14,371 nt of DNA from Chloroflexota bacterium (lineage in GTDB: Bacteria; Chloroflexota; Dehalococcoidia; JABGRK01). Both the position numbers and the translations under genes were made by a program. The notes beneath the pieces are model-generated. The model was not told where the DNA came from. It saw only the letters and a list, made by a program, of their open reading frames with translations, and did not search any database. Where the stretch lies: assembly GCA_030665485.1 (NCBI GenBank), contig DAOUZV010000011.1:1-14371 (forward strand), read 5' to 3'. This document shows, piece after piece, positions 1 through 6,799 of this stretch (position 1 is its first letter; every line of letters starts with the position of its first letter).

Positions 1-231
1 GCCATTTTGGATGTGGATGCCGACTACACCAGGTTAGACAGGCTGATAGCGCGCACCGAAAAAGAGATAGACAGGCTTTACAAGCATCTGCCCGAGGCCA
101 CCAAACGGCTGATAGACAAGCTGGCACAGAACACCGAACCTGCCGACACCGGCCCGATAACGGAAAATGATAAAAAGCAGATTTTAGACGAAATAGACAG
201 GTTCTTTAAAAAGGAATCCAAGGACGACTAA
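1..231 (+). CDS. C-terminal fragment of a probable PAC2-family protein (5' end outside window)
   Basis: The frame is open from base 1, so the gene starts upstream; the TTG at 7 is only an internal codon. The visible 76 residues are highly charged and helical, with a likely coiled coil over roughly the first 45 residues and a lysine- and acid-rich end. The segment LDVDADYTRLDRLI resembles the segment at residues 216-228 of the next gene (KTNIRIDFKRIND), which follows its PAC2 domain. PAC2 proteins often end in such a helical tail. I therefore infer that this is the tail of a paralogous PAC2 (COG1938, proteasome-assembly-chaperone-like) protein. The next gene starts five bases after the stop, which suggests one transcript. 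The catalytic or core domain is not in the window, so the family call is only moderately certain. Confidence 0.6.
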   Translation, partial: AILDVDADYTRLDRLIARTEKEIDRLYKHLPEATKRLIDKLAQNTEPADTGPITENDKKQILDEIDRFFKKESKDD

Positions 232-236
232 AAGCA

Positions 237-1067
237 TTGAAAAAACGCCGTTACACAGTCTATGAAGATCATATGATCAAGCGCTCCACCCTTCTCATCT
301 GCTGGCAGCAGGATGTGGGAGGCATAGGACACGGCATCTGCGACTACGTCGAAAACGAGATGGAGGCCTACCCTCTGGGGCAGATAGAGCCGGAGGGCTT
401 CTACGCCATGGACGGCGTGGCGGTGGAAGACGACGTGGCGCTGTTTCCCGAAAACCGCTTTATATACTGTCCCCAGGGTGACTTAGTTATATTCAAAGGC
501 ACGCAGCCGGAACGCCAGTGGTACGATTTCTTAAACACTATACTTGATGTTGCACAGAAACACTGCGCCGCTAGCCATATATATACACTGGGCGGCATGA
601 TTTCGGTGACGGCGCATACCACCCCGCGCGAACTGCTTACGGTGGCCAACTCACCGCAGATGAGCTATGACCTTGCGCAGTACGACCCGGTGACAACGGC
701 AATCGAGTACTACGAAACGCCGCCGGGGCACAGGCCAACCGTTAACGCATATCTGTTGTGGCTGGCGCAGCACAGAAATCTTGATGCCGGCTGCCTGTGG
801 ATTCCGGTGCCCTTCTATCTGTCGCCTGGCGATGACCCCCAGGCAATAAGAAGGATACTCGATTTCCTTACTCTAAAAACAAACATCAGAATTGACTTTA
901 AGCGGATTAACGATAGAATAACCGCCCAAGACGATAGAATAAGGCGTTTGCGGGATGAAAACGCCGACGTCGACAACGCCATAAGCGCGCTTGAAAGCAG
1001 CCTTTCCATATCGGGAGGTGAAAGTCAGCGACTGATAAACGCTATACGGGAAGTACTTAAAGAGTAG
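237..1067 (+). CDS. PAC2 family protein (proteasome assembly chaperone-like, COG1938)
   Basis: A 276-residue cytoplasmic protein. Features typical of the PAC2 fold are GGIGHGICDYV near residues 28-38, the strand and turn IYTLGGM at 115-121, PTVNAYLLWLAQHRNL at 167-182 and GLWIPVPFYL-like CLWIPVPFYL at 186-195. Residues 215-276 form a charged helical or coiled-coil tail. Archaeal and eukaryotic relatives help assemble proteasomes, but the role of bacterial members is not established, and no proteasome gene is visible here. The TTG start at 237 is preceded by AAGGA-like purines (221-225). The ATG at 273 (residue 13) is a possible alternative but has no clear Shine-Dalgarno sequence. The gene lies 5 bases after a probable paralogue and 3 bases before an MFS transporter, consistent with an operon. 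Family assignment is fairly secure; function is unknown. Confidence 0.8.
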   Translation: MKKRRYTVYEDHMIKRSTLLICWQQDVGGIGHGICDYVENEMEAYPLGQIEPEGFYAMDGVAVEDDVALFPENRFIYCPQGDLVIFKGTQPERQWYDFLNTILDVAQKHCAASHIYTLGGMISVTAHTTPRELLTVANSPQMSYDLAQYDPVTTAIEYYETPPGHRPTVNAYLLWLAQHRNLDAGCLWIPVPFYLSPGDDPQAIRRILDFLTLKTNIRIDFKRINDRITAQDDRIRRLRDENADVDNAISALESSLSISGGESQRLINAIREVLKE

Positions 1068-1070
1068 CGA

Positions 1071-2342
1071 ATGAAAAAACCTAAGATATTTTACGGCTGG
1101 TGGGTACTTGTTGCCAGCTTTGTCATTGTCTTCATATACTCGGGCGTGGGCTACTATGCCTTCCAGCTTATATGGGAGGAGATCAGGCTTCAGTACGGGT
1201 GGTCCATGTTCACCATTACGGCATCTTTCACCTTTGTCTACGCCACCATAGCGCTGGCGGCCCCCTTTACCGGCAGAATGATAGATCACCTGGGCCCCAG
1301 AAAAACAATTGCCTCAGGTGCCTTTCTGGTGGGCGTTGGCTTCTGCCTGCTCAGCCAGACGACAAGCCTGTGGTATTTCTACATCTGCCATATACTTATC
1401 GGCATCGGCATGGCCGCCTCCGGCTTCATGCCCACCAGCACGGCAATATCAAACTGGTTCTCCAAACGGCGCGGATTGGTGCTGGGGCTCACCATGACCG
1501 GCATCGGCGCCGGCGGATTCGCCACACCCCCGCTACTGGAAAGGGTACTGCTGCCCAATATTGGCTGGGGTAATACATATTTCGTCCTGGCCGGCATCAT
1601 CTGGATAGGGGTCATCCCGCTGGCGCTGCTGGTGATGAGGGACAAGCCGCAGGATATGGGCCTTTTCCCCGACGGGGTTGCAAGTGCCGAGGAAATCGTG
1701 CTGCCCAAATCGTCGGCAGCAGGGCACGAAGGCTGGACGCGCAGTGCAGCTATGAAAACAGTTGCCTTCTGGATCATCGCCATAGCGTTTGGCATGCAGA
1801 GCTTCGGCAACACAGGCGTGGCACAGAACCAGACACGCCACCTAAAAACGGTCTTCCCCGAAGGGTCCGCGATACGAGGCCAGGTCGACACCATCCTGGG
1901 AATGGTGGCCGTCGGCAGCACCCTGGGCAAGCTTATCTTCGGCTGGCTGGCAGACAAAATAGGCCCAAAGCTGACCTCCATGACATGCATCGCCTGCAGC
2001 CTGGTGGCTGTAAGCGTACTGCTCAACATAACGGCAACCTCCCCTATGGCAATGATCTGGGTGTATACTATTTTCATCGGACTGAGCATGGGGGGATGGG
2101 CATCCAATACGCCTATGTTAATCTCAAACTACTTCGGGCTGAAGTACTATGGCTCAATATACGGCGCGGCCAACATGTTTATAATGATGGGAACCGCCGT
2201 GGGGCCCATGGTCGCTGGTGCCGTGTACGACATCGCCGGAACGTACCGCAACTTCTTCATCTGCGCGCTGTGCCTGTCATCAATCGCCATTGTGGCATTA
2301 GCTCTGATGCGCTCACCCAAGGCAAAAACCATCAGCACTTAG
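1071..2342 (+). CDS. MFS transporter, OFA/MCT (monocarboxylate or oxalate-formate carrier-like) type
   Basis: A 423-residue inner-membrane protein with about twelve hydrophobic helices. It starts with the FYGWWVL motif (residues 7-13) seen in OFA and monocarboxylate-porter-like carriers. The MFS signature between helices 2 and 3 is GRMIDHLGPRKT (68-79), with a related copy FGWLADKIGPK at 290-300. NWFSKRRGLVLG (128-139) is also typical. A hydrophilic loop at about 190-225 divides the two six-helix halves. Members of this group usually move small carboxylates, but the substrate cannot be read from the sequence. The ATG start lies three bases after the PAC2 stop, so translational coupling is likely. 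The length is normal for the family and no disruption is seen. The PAC2 neighbours offer no obvious clue to the cargo. Confidence 0.88.
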   Translation: MKKPKIFYGWWVLVASFVIVFIYSGVGYYAFQLIWEEIRLQYGWSMFTITASFTFVYATIALAAPFTGRMIDHLGPRKTIASGAFLVGVGFCLLSQTTSLWYFYICHILIGIGMAASGFMPTSTAISNWFSKRRGLVLGLTMTGIGAGGFATPPLLERVLLPNIGWGNTYFVLAGIIWIGVIPLALLVMRDKPQDMGLFPDGVASAEEIVLPKSSAAGHEGWTRSAAMKTVAFWIIAIAFGMQSFGNTGVAQNQTRHLKTVFPEGSAIRGQVDTILGMVAVGSTLGKLIFGWLADKIGPKLTSMTCIACSLVAVSVLLNITATSPMAMIWVYTIFIGLSMGGWASNTPMLISNYFGLKYYGSIYGAANMFIMMGTAVGPMVAGAVYDIAGTYRNFFICALCLSSIAIVALALMRSPKAKTIST

Positions 2343-2350
2343 CATTGTGA

Positions 2351-2623
2351 CTACTTGTCCTTGAGCTGTTTGACCCTTTCGACAACCGCTATATCTCTTT
2401 CGTCAATCATCTTTTTGAAGCTATCAGCAAGATCACGCGGGTCAACCGAGGTGTAATTCGCATACAAATTCAGCCAATCGGCAACTTCGGCAAGCGTGGT
2501 TGCCTGCTGGCGCTTGCATAGTTTATTCATATACTTGACCAGCCCCAGATGCTTGACGCACCCGGAAGGATACTTGTTAAGCGCCTCAACCTCCGCCTTG
2601 TCTCCAAGCAGCTTAAACTCCAT
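2351..2623 (-). CDS. Small conserved-looking hypothetical protein (90 aa)
   Basis: I do not recognise a family. The protein is soluble, charged and mostly helical, with no membrane segment. It carries two isolated cysteines (CVKHLG and KLCKRQ) and no metal-binding pair pattern. A very strong Shine-Dalgarno sequence, AGGAGGGGG (2625-2633 on the minus strand), stands just before the ATG, which supports it as a real gene. It converges on the MFS gene with only eight bases between the two stop codons, leaving no room for a conventional terminator. The segments TTLAEVADWLNLYANYTSVDP and DSFKKMIDERD look like regular amphipathic helices. Function unknown. Confidence 0.68.
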   Translation of the reverse strand: MEFKLLGDKAEVEALNKYPSGCVKHLGLVKYMNKLCKRQQATTLAEVADWLNLYANYTSVDPRDLADSFKKMIDERDIAVVERVKQLKDK

Positions 2624-2745
2624 ACCCCCTCCTATTCTAATAAGAAGCGATTAAACTCAAATCTCTATTTTAGAAATCCTACCCTTCGGGCCATGCCACT
2701 GTATGTGACTTTAATCTCATACATATCGACCAGCGCACACCCAGC

Positions 2746-2774
2746 TTGACAAACAAATGCCGTCCGCCTACACT
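2746..2774 (+). promoter_or_regulatory. Sigma-70-type promoter of the zinc dehydrogenase gene
   Basis: A perfect -35 box TTGACA (2746-2751), a 17-base spacer and a good -10 box TACACT (2769-2774). Transcription should begin at about 2781. The upstream ATG at 2757 lies between the two boxes and so cannot be in the mRNA made from this promoter. The next in-frame ATG at 2784 would sit at or within a few bases of the 5' end. Confidence 0.68.
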
Positions 2775-2783
2775 TGGCCTACG

Positions 2784-3818
2784 ATGAAAGCAGGCGTTCT
2801 ACAGGAACTAGAGAAGCTGGTTTACAGGGATGTTCCTCATCCGCAAACCGACGATGGCGGCGTGATCCTCAAGATCAAGGCATGCGCCGTCTGCAACTCA
2901 GACCTGCGCTTGTTCCACTACGGCCATAAGCGCATGACGCTGCCCCAAATCATCGGGCACGAGGTATGCGCCACCATAGAGCAGATAAACGGCAAAGCGG
3001 GCGATTTTACGGTGGGCGACCGGGTTGAGGTAACGCCCAAGATACCGTGCGGCACCTGCTTCTACTGCGAGCGCGGTCAGTACTTGGCTTGCCCCCAGGG
3101 CGAAAGCTTCGGCTACCAGCTTCCAGGCGGTTTCGCCGAATACATGGCCGTACCAAAGCGCGGCGTCGACTTCGGCGTGCTCAGCCAAGTCAATGCCAAG
3201 CTCAGCGATAACGAAGCCACTATGGCCGAGCCGCTGGCGTGCTGCCTGAAAGGCCAGCGCATATCGCAGGTAAAGCAGGGCGAAACGGTGGTGGTGATCG
3301 GCGGCGGGCCCATCGGCATGCTGCACTGCCGCGTAGCCAAATCACACGGGGCATATGTAATACTCATAGAACACGATCAAAAACGTTTAGACAACGTAGG
3401 CCTTGCTGCGGTGGATGTGAATATAGAAGCGCCCGATGGAGACCTGCCCCCGCAGGTGATGGAACTGACTCATAACGAGGGTGCCGATGTGGCCATCGTG
3501 GCCTGCTCATCCACAAGGGCGCAGGTGCAGGCGCTGGAGCTGGTCAACAAGGGGGGAAGAGTAAACTTCTTCGGAGGCTTGGGGCCCGGACACCCACAAA
3601 TTACCATCGACAGCGACATTATCCACTACCGCGAGTTGACCGTCACCGGCACGCACGGCTCACTACCGGAAGACAATAGACTGGCGCTGGATTTGATCGC
3701 GAACGGAACGATAAAGGTGGATGACCTGGTTTCGCACAGCTTCCCGCTCAACGAAATAGAGACTGCGTTTGCCTATGCACAGAGCAAGCAGGGCATGCAC
3801 GTGGCGGTCATTCCCTAA
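2784..3818 (+). CDS. Zinc-dependent medium-chain alcohol/polyol dehydrogenase (MDR family)
   Basis: A 344-residue cytoplasmic NAD(P)-dependent dehydrogenase. Catalytic zinc ligands are expected from CNSD (Cys37) and GHE (His59, Glu60), plus the glutamate of MAEP (Glu149). The structural zinc site is the four-cysteine lobe Cys89, Cys92, Cys95 and Cys103. The Rossmann motif is GGGPIG (173-178), and an acidic residue ending the next strand (IEHD, Glu196) favours NAD over NADP. The general layout is closest to sorbitol, threonine or galactitol-phosphate dehydrogenases, but the substrate cannot be assigned. I chose the ATG at 2784 over the one at 2757 because the latter lies inside a strong promoter and because MKAGVL is the usual family N terminus. 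There is no Shine-Dalgarno sequence before either start. The stop codon overlaps the tail of an in-frame extension of the opposite-strand small ORF. Confidence 0.88.
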   Translation: MKAGVLQELEKLVYRDVPHPQTDDGGVILKIKACAVCNSDLRLFHYGHKRMTLPQIIGHEVCATIEQINGKAGDFTVGDRVEVTPKIPCGTCFYCERGQYLACPQGESFGYQLPGGFAEYMAVPKRGVDFGVLSQVNAKLSDNEATMAEPLACCLKGQRISQVKQGETVVVIGGGPIGMLHCRVAKSHGAYVILIEHDQKRLDNVGLAAVDVNIEAPDGDLPPQVMELTHNEGADVAIVACSSTRAQVQALELVNKGGRVNFFGGLGPGHPQITIDSDIIHYRELTVTGTHGSLPEDNRLALDLIANGTIKVDDLVSHSFPLNEIETAFAYAQSKQGMHVAVIP

Positions 3819-3886
3819 ATCTTAACTATCTTCCAGTTCTCATCAAGCAGTGCTATCACCTCAAAATTCGATGTTATAGTGTTTTG

Positions 3887-4084
3887 TCATTTTTTTACCG
3901 CCGCCCAGAAGCACCTTTCTGCTTTTTGTGACACCAACATCGTCCCGCCCTCTTTTAGCGCCTCTGACAGCGTTAAGCCGACTTCAATCTTAAAAAGGTC
4001 ATCAGTATCATCACTGGTCACGATGATATTTCGCTCATCTCGCATATAGCTCCTCGTACCAGAGTACACGTGTATATTCATCAT
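3887..4084 (-). CDS. Small hypothetical protein, possibly the 5' part of an interrupted gene
   Basis: A 65-residue reading frame of no recognised family, starting at either of two adjacent ATG codons (4084 or 4081). A TTG at 4090 is also possible. The body FKIEVGLTLSEALKEGGTMLVSQKAERC is protein-like, with normal-looking codons. The frame ends in TGA at 3887-3889. It then stays open for another 23 codons to a TAG at 3815-3817, giving an end that reads FEVIALLDENWKIVKI and looks like a natural C terminus. The gene may therefore be a pseudogene broken by one stop codon, or the base may be a sequence error. The A7 run beside the stop is a plausible error site, but a single shift there does not restore the tail. 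Only a weak AGAG stands upstream of the start. Reality of the gene is uncertain. Confidence 0.4.
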   Translation of the reverse strand: MMNIHVYSGTRSYMRDERNIIVTSDDTDDLFKIEVGLTLSEALKEGGTMLVSQKAERCFWAAVKK

Positions 4085-4398
4085 GAACAATTGCTCTTTT
4101 GCACTTCCATCACCGCCCTGACTGGGGCCAGAATGTATGTGAGATAATCGTGAACCAGCCCGTCACTTCACCATCTCGTCAGCGCTGATCACGCTTAAGG
4201 CATGTTTGAGGTAATTCGCACACATCTCCTGACGGCTGTTCTATCGTTTGGGTCGGTTGGCAGGGTCCTAAATGCCGCCCGGCGGTGTTCCCAGAGCACG
4301 TGCTGCCGAGCTGTAACTAGCCTATTGCTCCTTAACAAGGCTTGGTGCTATACTCATGCCTCTAAAGCAAAAACACCGCACAACAAGGCGTAGCTGGC
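4085..4398. other. Intergenic region, no supported gene
   Basis: About 310 bases between the small minus-strand frame and the next plus-strand gene. Possible reading frames here lack ribosome binding sites and have cysteine- and arginine-rich, non-protein-like products, so I do not call them. The only recognisable element is the promoter at 4325-4354. No repeat, tRNA or terminator is evident. Confidence 0.5.
4325..4354 (+). promoter_or_regulatory. Probable extended -10 promoter for the 4399 gene
   Basis: An extended -10 element TGCTATACT (4346-4354) with an 18-base spacer from a partial -35 box TTGCTC (4325-4330). The predicted transcript start near 4361 leaves a 5' leader of about 38 bases before the ATG at 4399. 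Confidence 0.5.
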
Positions 4399-4905
4399 AT
4401 GAAGCAAAAAGGGGAAACCACCATAACCGATATCATGATGGCGGTAGAGGCCAAGAAGAAGGTGCACCACCGCCATCCCTGGCGCAGGCGCCTCATCGCA
4501 TTGGGATCACTGCTGGCGCTAATTGCGCCTTTTGCACTACCCCTGGCCCTTATCGGCGGGGGCGTCGGCACTGTAATGCACGATCTTTCCCGAAATCCCT
4601 ATTTAAACATAGAAAACGAGGTCGATAACTACTACGCTACGGCGGAATATCACATCCCCGTCGTTCAGGACGATATGGCCCAATTGGCCAAAACACACGC
4701 ATTGGGTAATCAATACCTTTTGTACCTTTACGCATGGAACACGGAAATCGTTACCCGCAAAAATCCGCAGTACGCCACCGCTACCTACGATTTATACATC
4801 CGAAGTAATGGCCGTACTACAAGCAGTTATAGGCTTACGGTAACACTGTCCATAATGAGTGACGGCCGTCACTGGCGCATCCTTACCATCAATAGGTCAA
4901 CCTGA
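4399..4905 (+). CDS. Single-pass membrane-anchored hypothetical protein
   Basis: A 168-residue protein. Residues 1-31 are charged and cytoplasmic, ending in the basic patch HHRHPWRRR. Residues 32-58 form one hydrophobic helix rich in Leu, Ala and Gly, and the remaining 110 residues are hydrophilic and expected outside the membrane (positive-inside rule). The outer part has a helix with Tyr and Asp residues (DNYYATAEYHIPVVQDDMAQLA) followed by alternating strands (ATYDLYIRS, YRLTVTLSIMSDGRHWRILTI). That order resembles the NTF2-like or DUF4878-type folds found in surface proteins, but this is only a shape argument. There is no lipobox or catalytic motif. The start is supported by the upstream promoter but has only a weak AAGG about 12 bases ahead. 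No transporter or enzyme partner is obvious. Confidence 0.7.
   Translation: MKQKGETTITDIMMAVEAKKKVHHRHPWRRRLIALGSLLALIAPFALPLALIGGGVGTVMHDLSRNPYLNIENEVDNYYATAEYHIPVVQDDMAQLAKTHALGNQYLLYLYAWNTEIVTRKNPQYATATYDLYIRSNGRTTSSYRLTVTLSIMSDGRHWRILTINRST
4858..4873. repeat. 16-bp perfect palindrome within the 3' end of the 4399 gene
   Basis: AGTGACGGCCGTCACT reads the same on both strands. It lies inside coding sequence about 30 bases before the stop codon. Its role is unknown; it may be chance codon order, or a binding or hairpin site at the end of the message. Confidence 0.6.
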
Positions 4906-5024
4906 TCCCGCTTACATAGTGCACACACACTCGTTTTATACTATCGGCCGTTATCATCAGACCGTTGAGAGCGTCAATGTAAAAACTGTGCCTACTAATA
5001 TCGTAAATATATGCCCTGTTATCG

Positions 5025-5054
5025 TTGACTATGCACGCAAAAACGGTCTATAAT
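5025..5054 (+). promoter_or_regulatory. Strong sigma-70-type promoter
   Basis: A -35 box TTGACT (5025-5030, five of six consensus bases), an 18-base spacer and a perfect -10 box TATAAT (5049-5054). The predicted start is near 5061, which is itself an ATG. Confidence 0.72.
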
Positions 5055-5103
5055 CGCCATATGGATACGAAAACAGTATGATTCATGACCTAGAGGATAA
5101 CAA

Positions 5104-5181
5104 ATGATCGCAAATAGCTTCAAATCAGATCAACATCAAACTCACTTAGACCACATGGCTGACATATTGTGGCCTGATTAA
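5104..5181 (+). CDS. Possible leader peptide (25 aa) upstream of the aminotransferase
   Basis: A short ORF, MIANSFKSDQHQTHLDHMAD followed by ILWPD, with a good Shine-Dalgarno AGAGGA (5092-5097) about six bases before its ATG. It lies wholly inside the predicted 5' leader of the aminotransferase mRNA and stops 54 bases before that gene. Its stop codon falls in the left arm of one of two competing hairpins, the geometry expected of a regulatory upstream ORF. The peptide has three histidines but no long run of one amino acid, so classic amino-acid attenuation is not clearly indicated. It resembles no known peptide that I recognise. Confidence 0.4.
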   Translation: MIANSFKSDQHQTHLDHMADILWPD

Positions 5182-5235
5182 AGGCATTACCCAAACGCTT
5201 TAATGCTATCAATATATATATAATGGAGGTCAGTA

Positions 5236-6600
5236 ATGACGGATACTTCCGCAGAAAAATGGGTTGAGTGGTCAAGAGACCACGTACTTCCAAGCGGCAT
5301 GCCCCTTGCAATGTTTGCCAAAAACGGCCCCCCGGCTTCATCCATCACCGATGAGGCTCACGGGCTGGTGATGAAAGATATCAACGGCCACGAGGTTATC
5401 TCCGGCTCAAGTTCGGCGGTGAACGTAAATCTGGGCTACAGCAACCCGGAGCTGGCACAGGCCGCCTACGATCAATTACTCAAGATGGGCAACGGCGGCT
5501 TTACACCGGGTGGAGGCACCACCGCATCCATCGAATACGCCTACAAGCTGGCGCAGGTCACTCCCAAACACATCAACCGCTTCATGTTTGTGCACAGCGG
5601 CTCAGAGGGCAACGACAGCGCCTACAAGATAGCCCGATACTACTGGTCGGTAAAAGGCAAACCGGATAAGTTCAAAATCATCAGCCGCAAACTGGACTAT
5701 CACGGCCTGACCATCGGCGCCATGTACTCCACCGACGGCTCGGCGTTCCATAACAACTTCGGCCCGCAGCCGTATGGCTATTTGCAGATACCGGAGGTTC
5801 ATTGCTACCACTGCCCTTATGGCAAAATCTACCCCGGCTGCAATATCGAGTGTGCCGAAGGACTGGGCGATGCAATAGAGAAAGAGGGGGCGGATACCGT
5901 GGCTGCGTTCGTTGCAGAGCCCATCTATGGCGTTGCCGGCACCATCATACCGCCTGCTGAGTACTTCCCCCGCATACGAGAGATTTGCGATAAATACGAG
6001 GTCCTTTTGATTGATGACGAGGTGATGACCGGCTTCGGCAGAACCGGTAAATACTTTGCCTTTGAGCACTGGAACGTTGATCCGGACCTGATGATAATGT
6101 CCAAGGGCATCACCGGCGCTCAACTGCCACTGGCGGCAATAGCCGTAAGCGACGCTGTTTTTGATGGGATGAGCACACAAGCGCCGTTTATCCATTTCCA
6201 CAGCACCGGCGGACATCCGGTATGCTGCGCGGTAGCTATAAAAACCTTGGAGATAATGGAAAGAGATAAGATTGTGGAAAACTCGGCTAACCTGGGCAAA
6301 CACCTGCTCGACCGCTTAAACGAAATGGCCGATCATCCGCATGTCGATGACATTCATGGGCTTGGCCTGTTTGCCGGTTTCGAGATAGTCAAGGACAAGG
6401 CGAACAGAATCAGCTATGATCCTGCGCTGGCAATACCCAAAAAGTTTGTGGCGGCGAGCACCAAGAGGGGAGTGACCGTCCGCGCTTCGGTTTCCACCGG
6501 GCGTATTCAGGTTGCACCTCCGCTGGTGGCCACCAAGGACGATGTGGATAACATCGTCGATGTAATGAAGCTGGCGCTCGATGATTTAGCGCTGGACTAA
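5236..6600 (+). CDS. Class III PLP-dependent aminotransferase
   Basis: A 454-residue cytoplasmic enzyme that transfers an amino group, usually from an omega-amino donor, to a keto acid. The phosphate-binding segment is SGSEGND (121-127), the cofactor-stacking YHG is at 155-157, the LLIDDEVMTGFGRTG block (257-271) supplies Asp260 for the pyridine nitrogen, and the Schiff-base lysine is Lys290 in MSKG. A Cys-rich loop with Cys190, Cys193, Cys202 and Cys206 (CYHCPYGKIYPGC) is known in taurine/beta-alanine-pyruvate-type relatives and is probably structural. The ATG is preceded by GGAGG with a six-base gap. Length and motifs are complete. The gene stands alone after a long leader. Substrate is unknown; ornithine/GABA-type and taurine-type activities both remain possible. 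Confidence 0.9.
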   Translation: MTDTSAEKWVEWSRDHVLPSGMPLAMFAKNGPPASSITDEAHGLVMKDINGHEVISGSSSAVNVNLGYSNPELAQAAYDQLLKMGNGGFTPGGGTTASIEYAYKLAQVTPKHINRFMFVHSGSEGNDSAYKIARYYWSVKGKPDKFKIISRKLDYHGLTIGAMYSTDGSAFHNNFGPQPYGYLQIPEVHCYHCPYGKIYPGCNIECAEGLGDAIEKEGADTVAAFVAEPIYGVAGTIIPPAEYFPRIREICDKYEVLLIDDEVMTGFGRTGKYFAFEHWNVDPDLMIMSKGITGAQLPLAAIAVSDAVFDGMSTQAPFIHFHSTGGHPVCCAVAIKTLEIMERDKIVENSANLGKHLLDRLNEMADHPHVDDIHGLGLFAGFEIVKDKANRISYDPALAIPKKFVAASTKRGVTVRASVSTGRIQVAPPLVATKDDVDNIVDVMKLALDDLALD

Positions 6601-6653
6601 GCAGAAATTATGAAGGTAAGGCAGCATCAAAAAGCACTAGCCCGTTCGACGGA

Positions 6654-6683
6654 TTGACAAGTAACAAAACTTTCTGGCATAAT
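6654..6683 (+). promoter_or_regulatory. Sigma-70-type promoter for the zinc-ribbon gene
   Basis: A perfect -35 box TTGACA (6654-6659), an 18-base spacer and a -10 box CATAAT (6678-6683). The predicted leader to the ATG at 6800 is about 110 bases long and contains a small ATACC/GGTAT hairpin around 6728-6740. No known riboswitch is recognised. Confidence 0.62.
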
Positions 6684-6799
6684 CTAAAACTAGCTTAAGT
6701 TTAGGTTAGGTCATACACATTGCAGCAATACCCTAGGTATCATGAAGCAACGGATGACCCCAAACTCTAAAGGCAAAAATCAAGAGAGGAGGTCGTCCG

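Larger units (their letters stand above)
4906..5235 (+). promoter_or_regulatory. Promoter and structured leader of the aminotransferase gene
   Basis: A 330-base non-coding stretch. The first 120 bases hold nothing I can identify. A strong promoter at 5025-5054 starts a leader of about 175 bases. The leader contains a six-codon ORF beginning at the predicted transcript start (5061-5081), a 25-codon ORF with its own ribosome binding site (5104-5181), two mutually exclusive short hairpins (5178-5206) and a TA-rich tract (5211-5222) just before the Shine-Dalgarno GGAGG (5225-5229). The arrangement suggests regulation after transcription starts, but no known riboswitch family is recognised. Confidence 0.5.

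Noticed and set aside
1379..2107. Long open frame on the minus strand across the MFS gene
   Set aside because: It is the reverse shadow of a clear transporter; its product is low-complexity and rich in Pro, Met and Ser.
4202..4628. Two short plus-strand frames upstream of and across the start of the 4399 gene
   Set aside because: They lack ribosome binding sites, have Arg/Cys/His-rich products, and one overlaps the better-supported 4399 gene.
5211..5222. TA dinucleotide run
   Set aside because: Too short for a meaningful microsatellite; treated as part of the A/T-rich, unstructured approach to the ribosome binding site.
5602..6303. Long open frame on the minus strand across the aminotransferase
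   Set aside because: The plus-strand frame has all class III aminotransferase motifs; the opposite frame has no recognisable domain or ribosome binding site.
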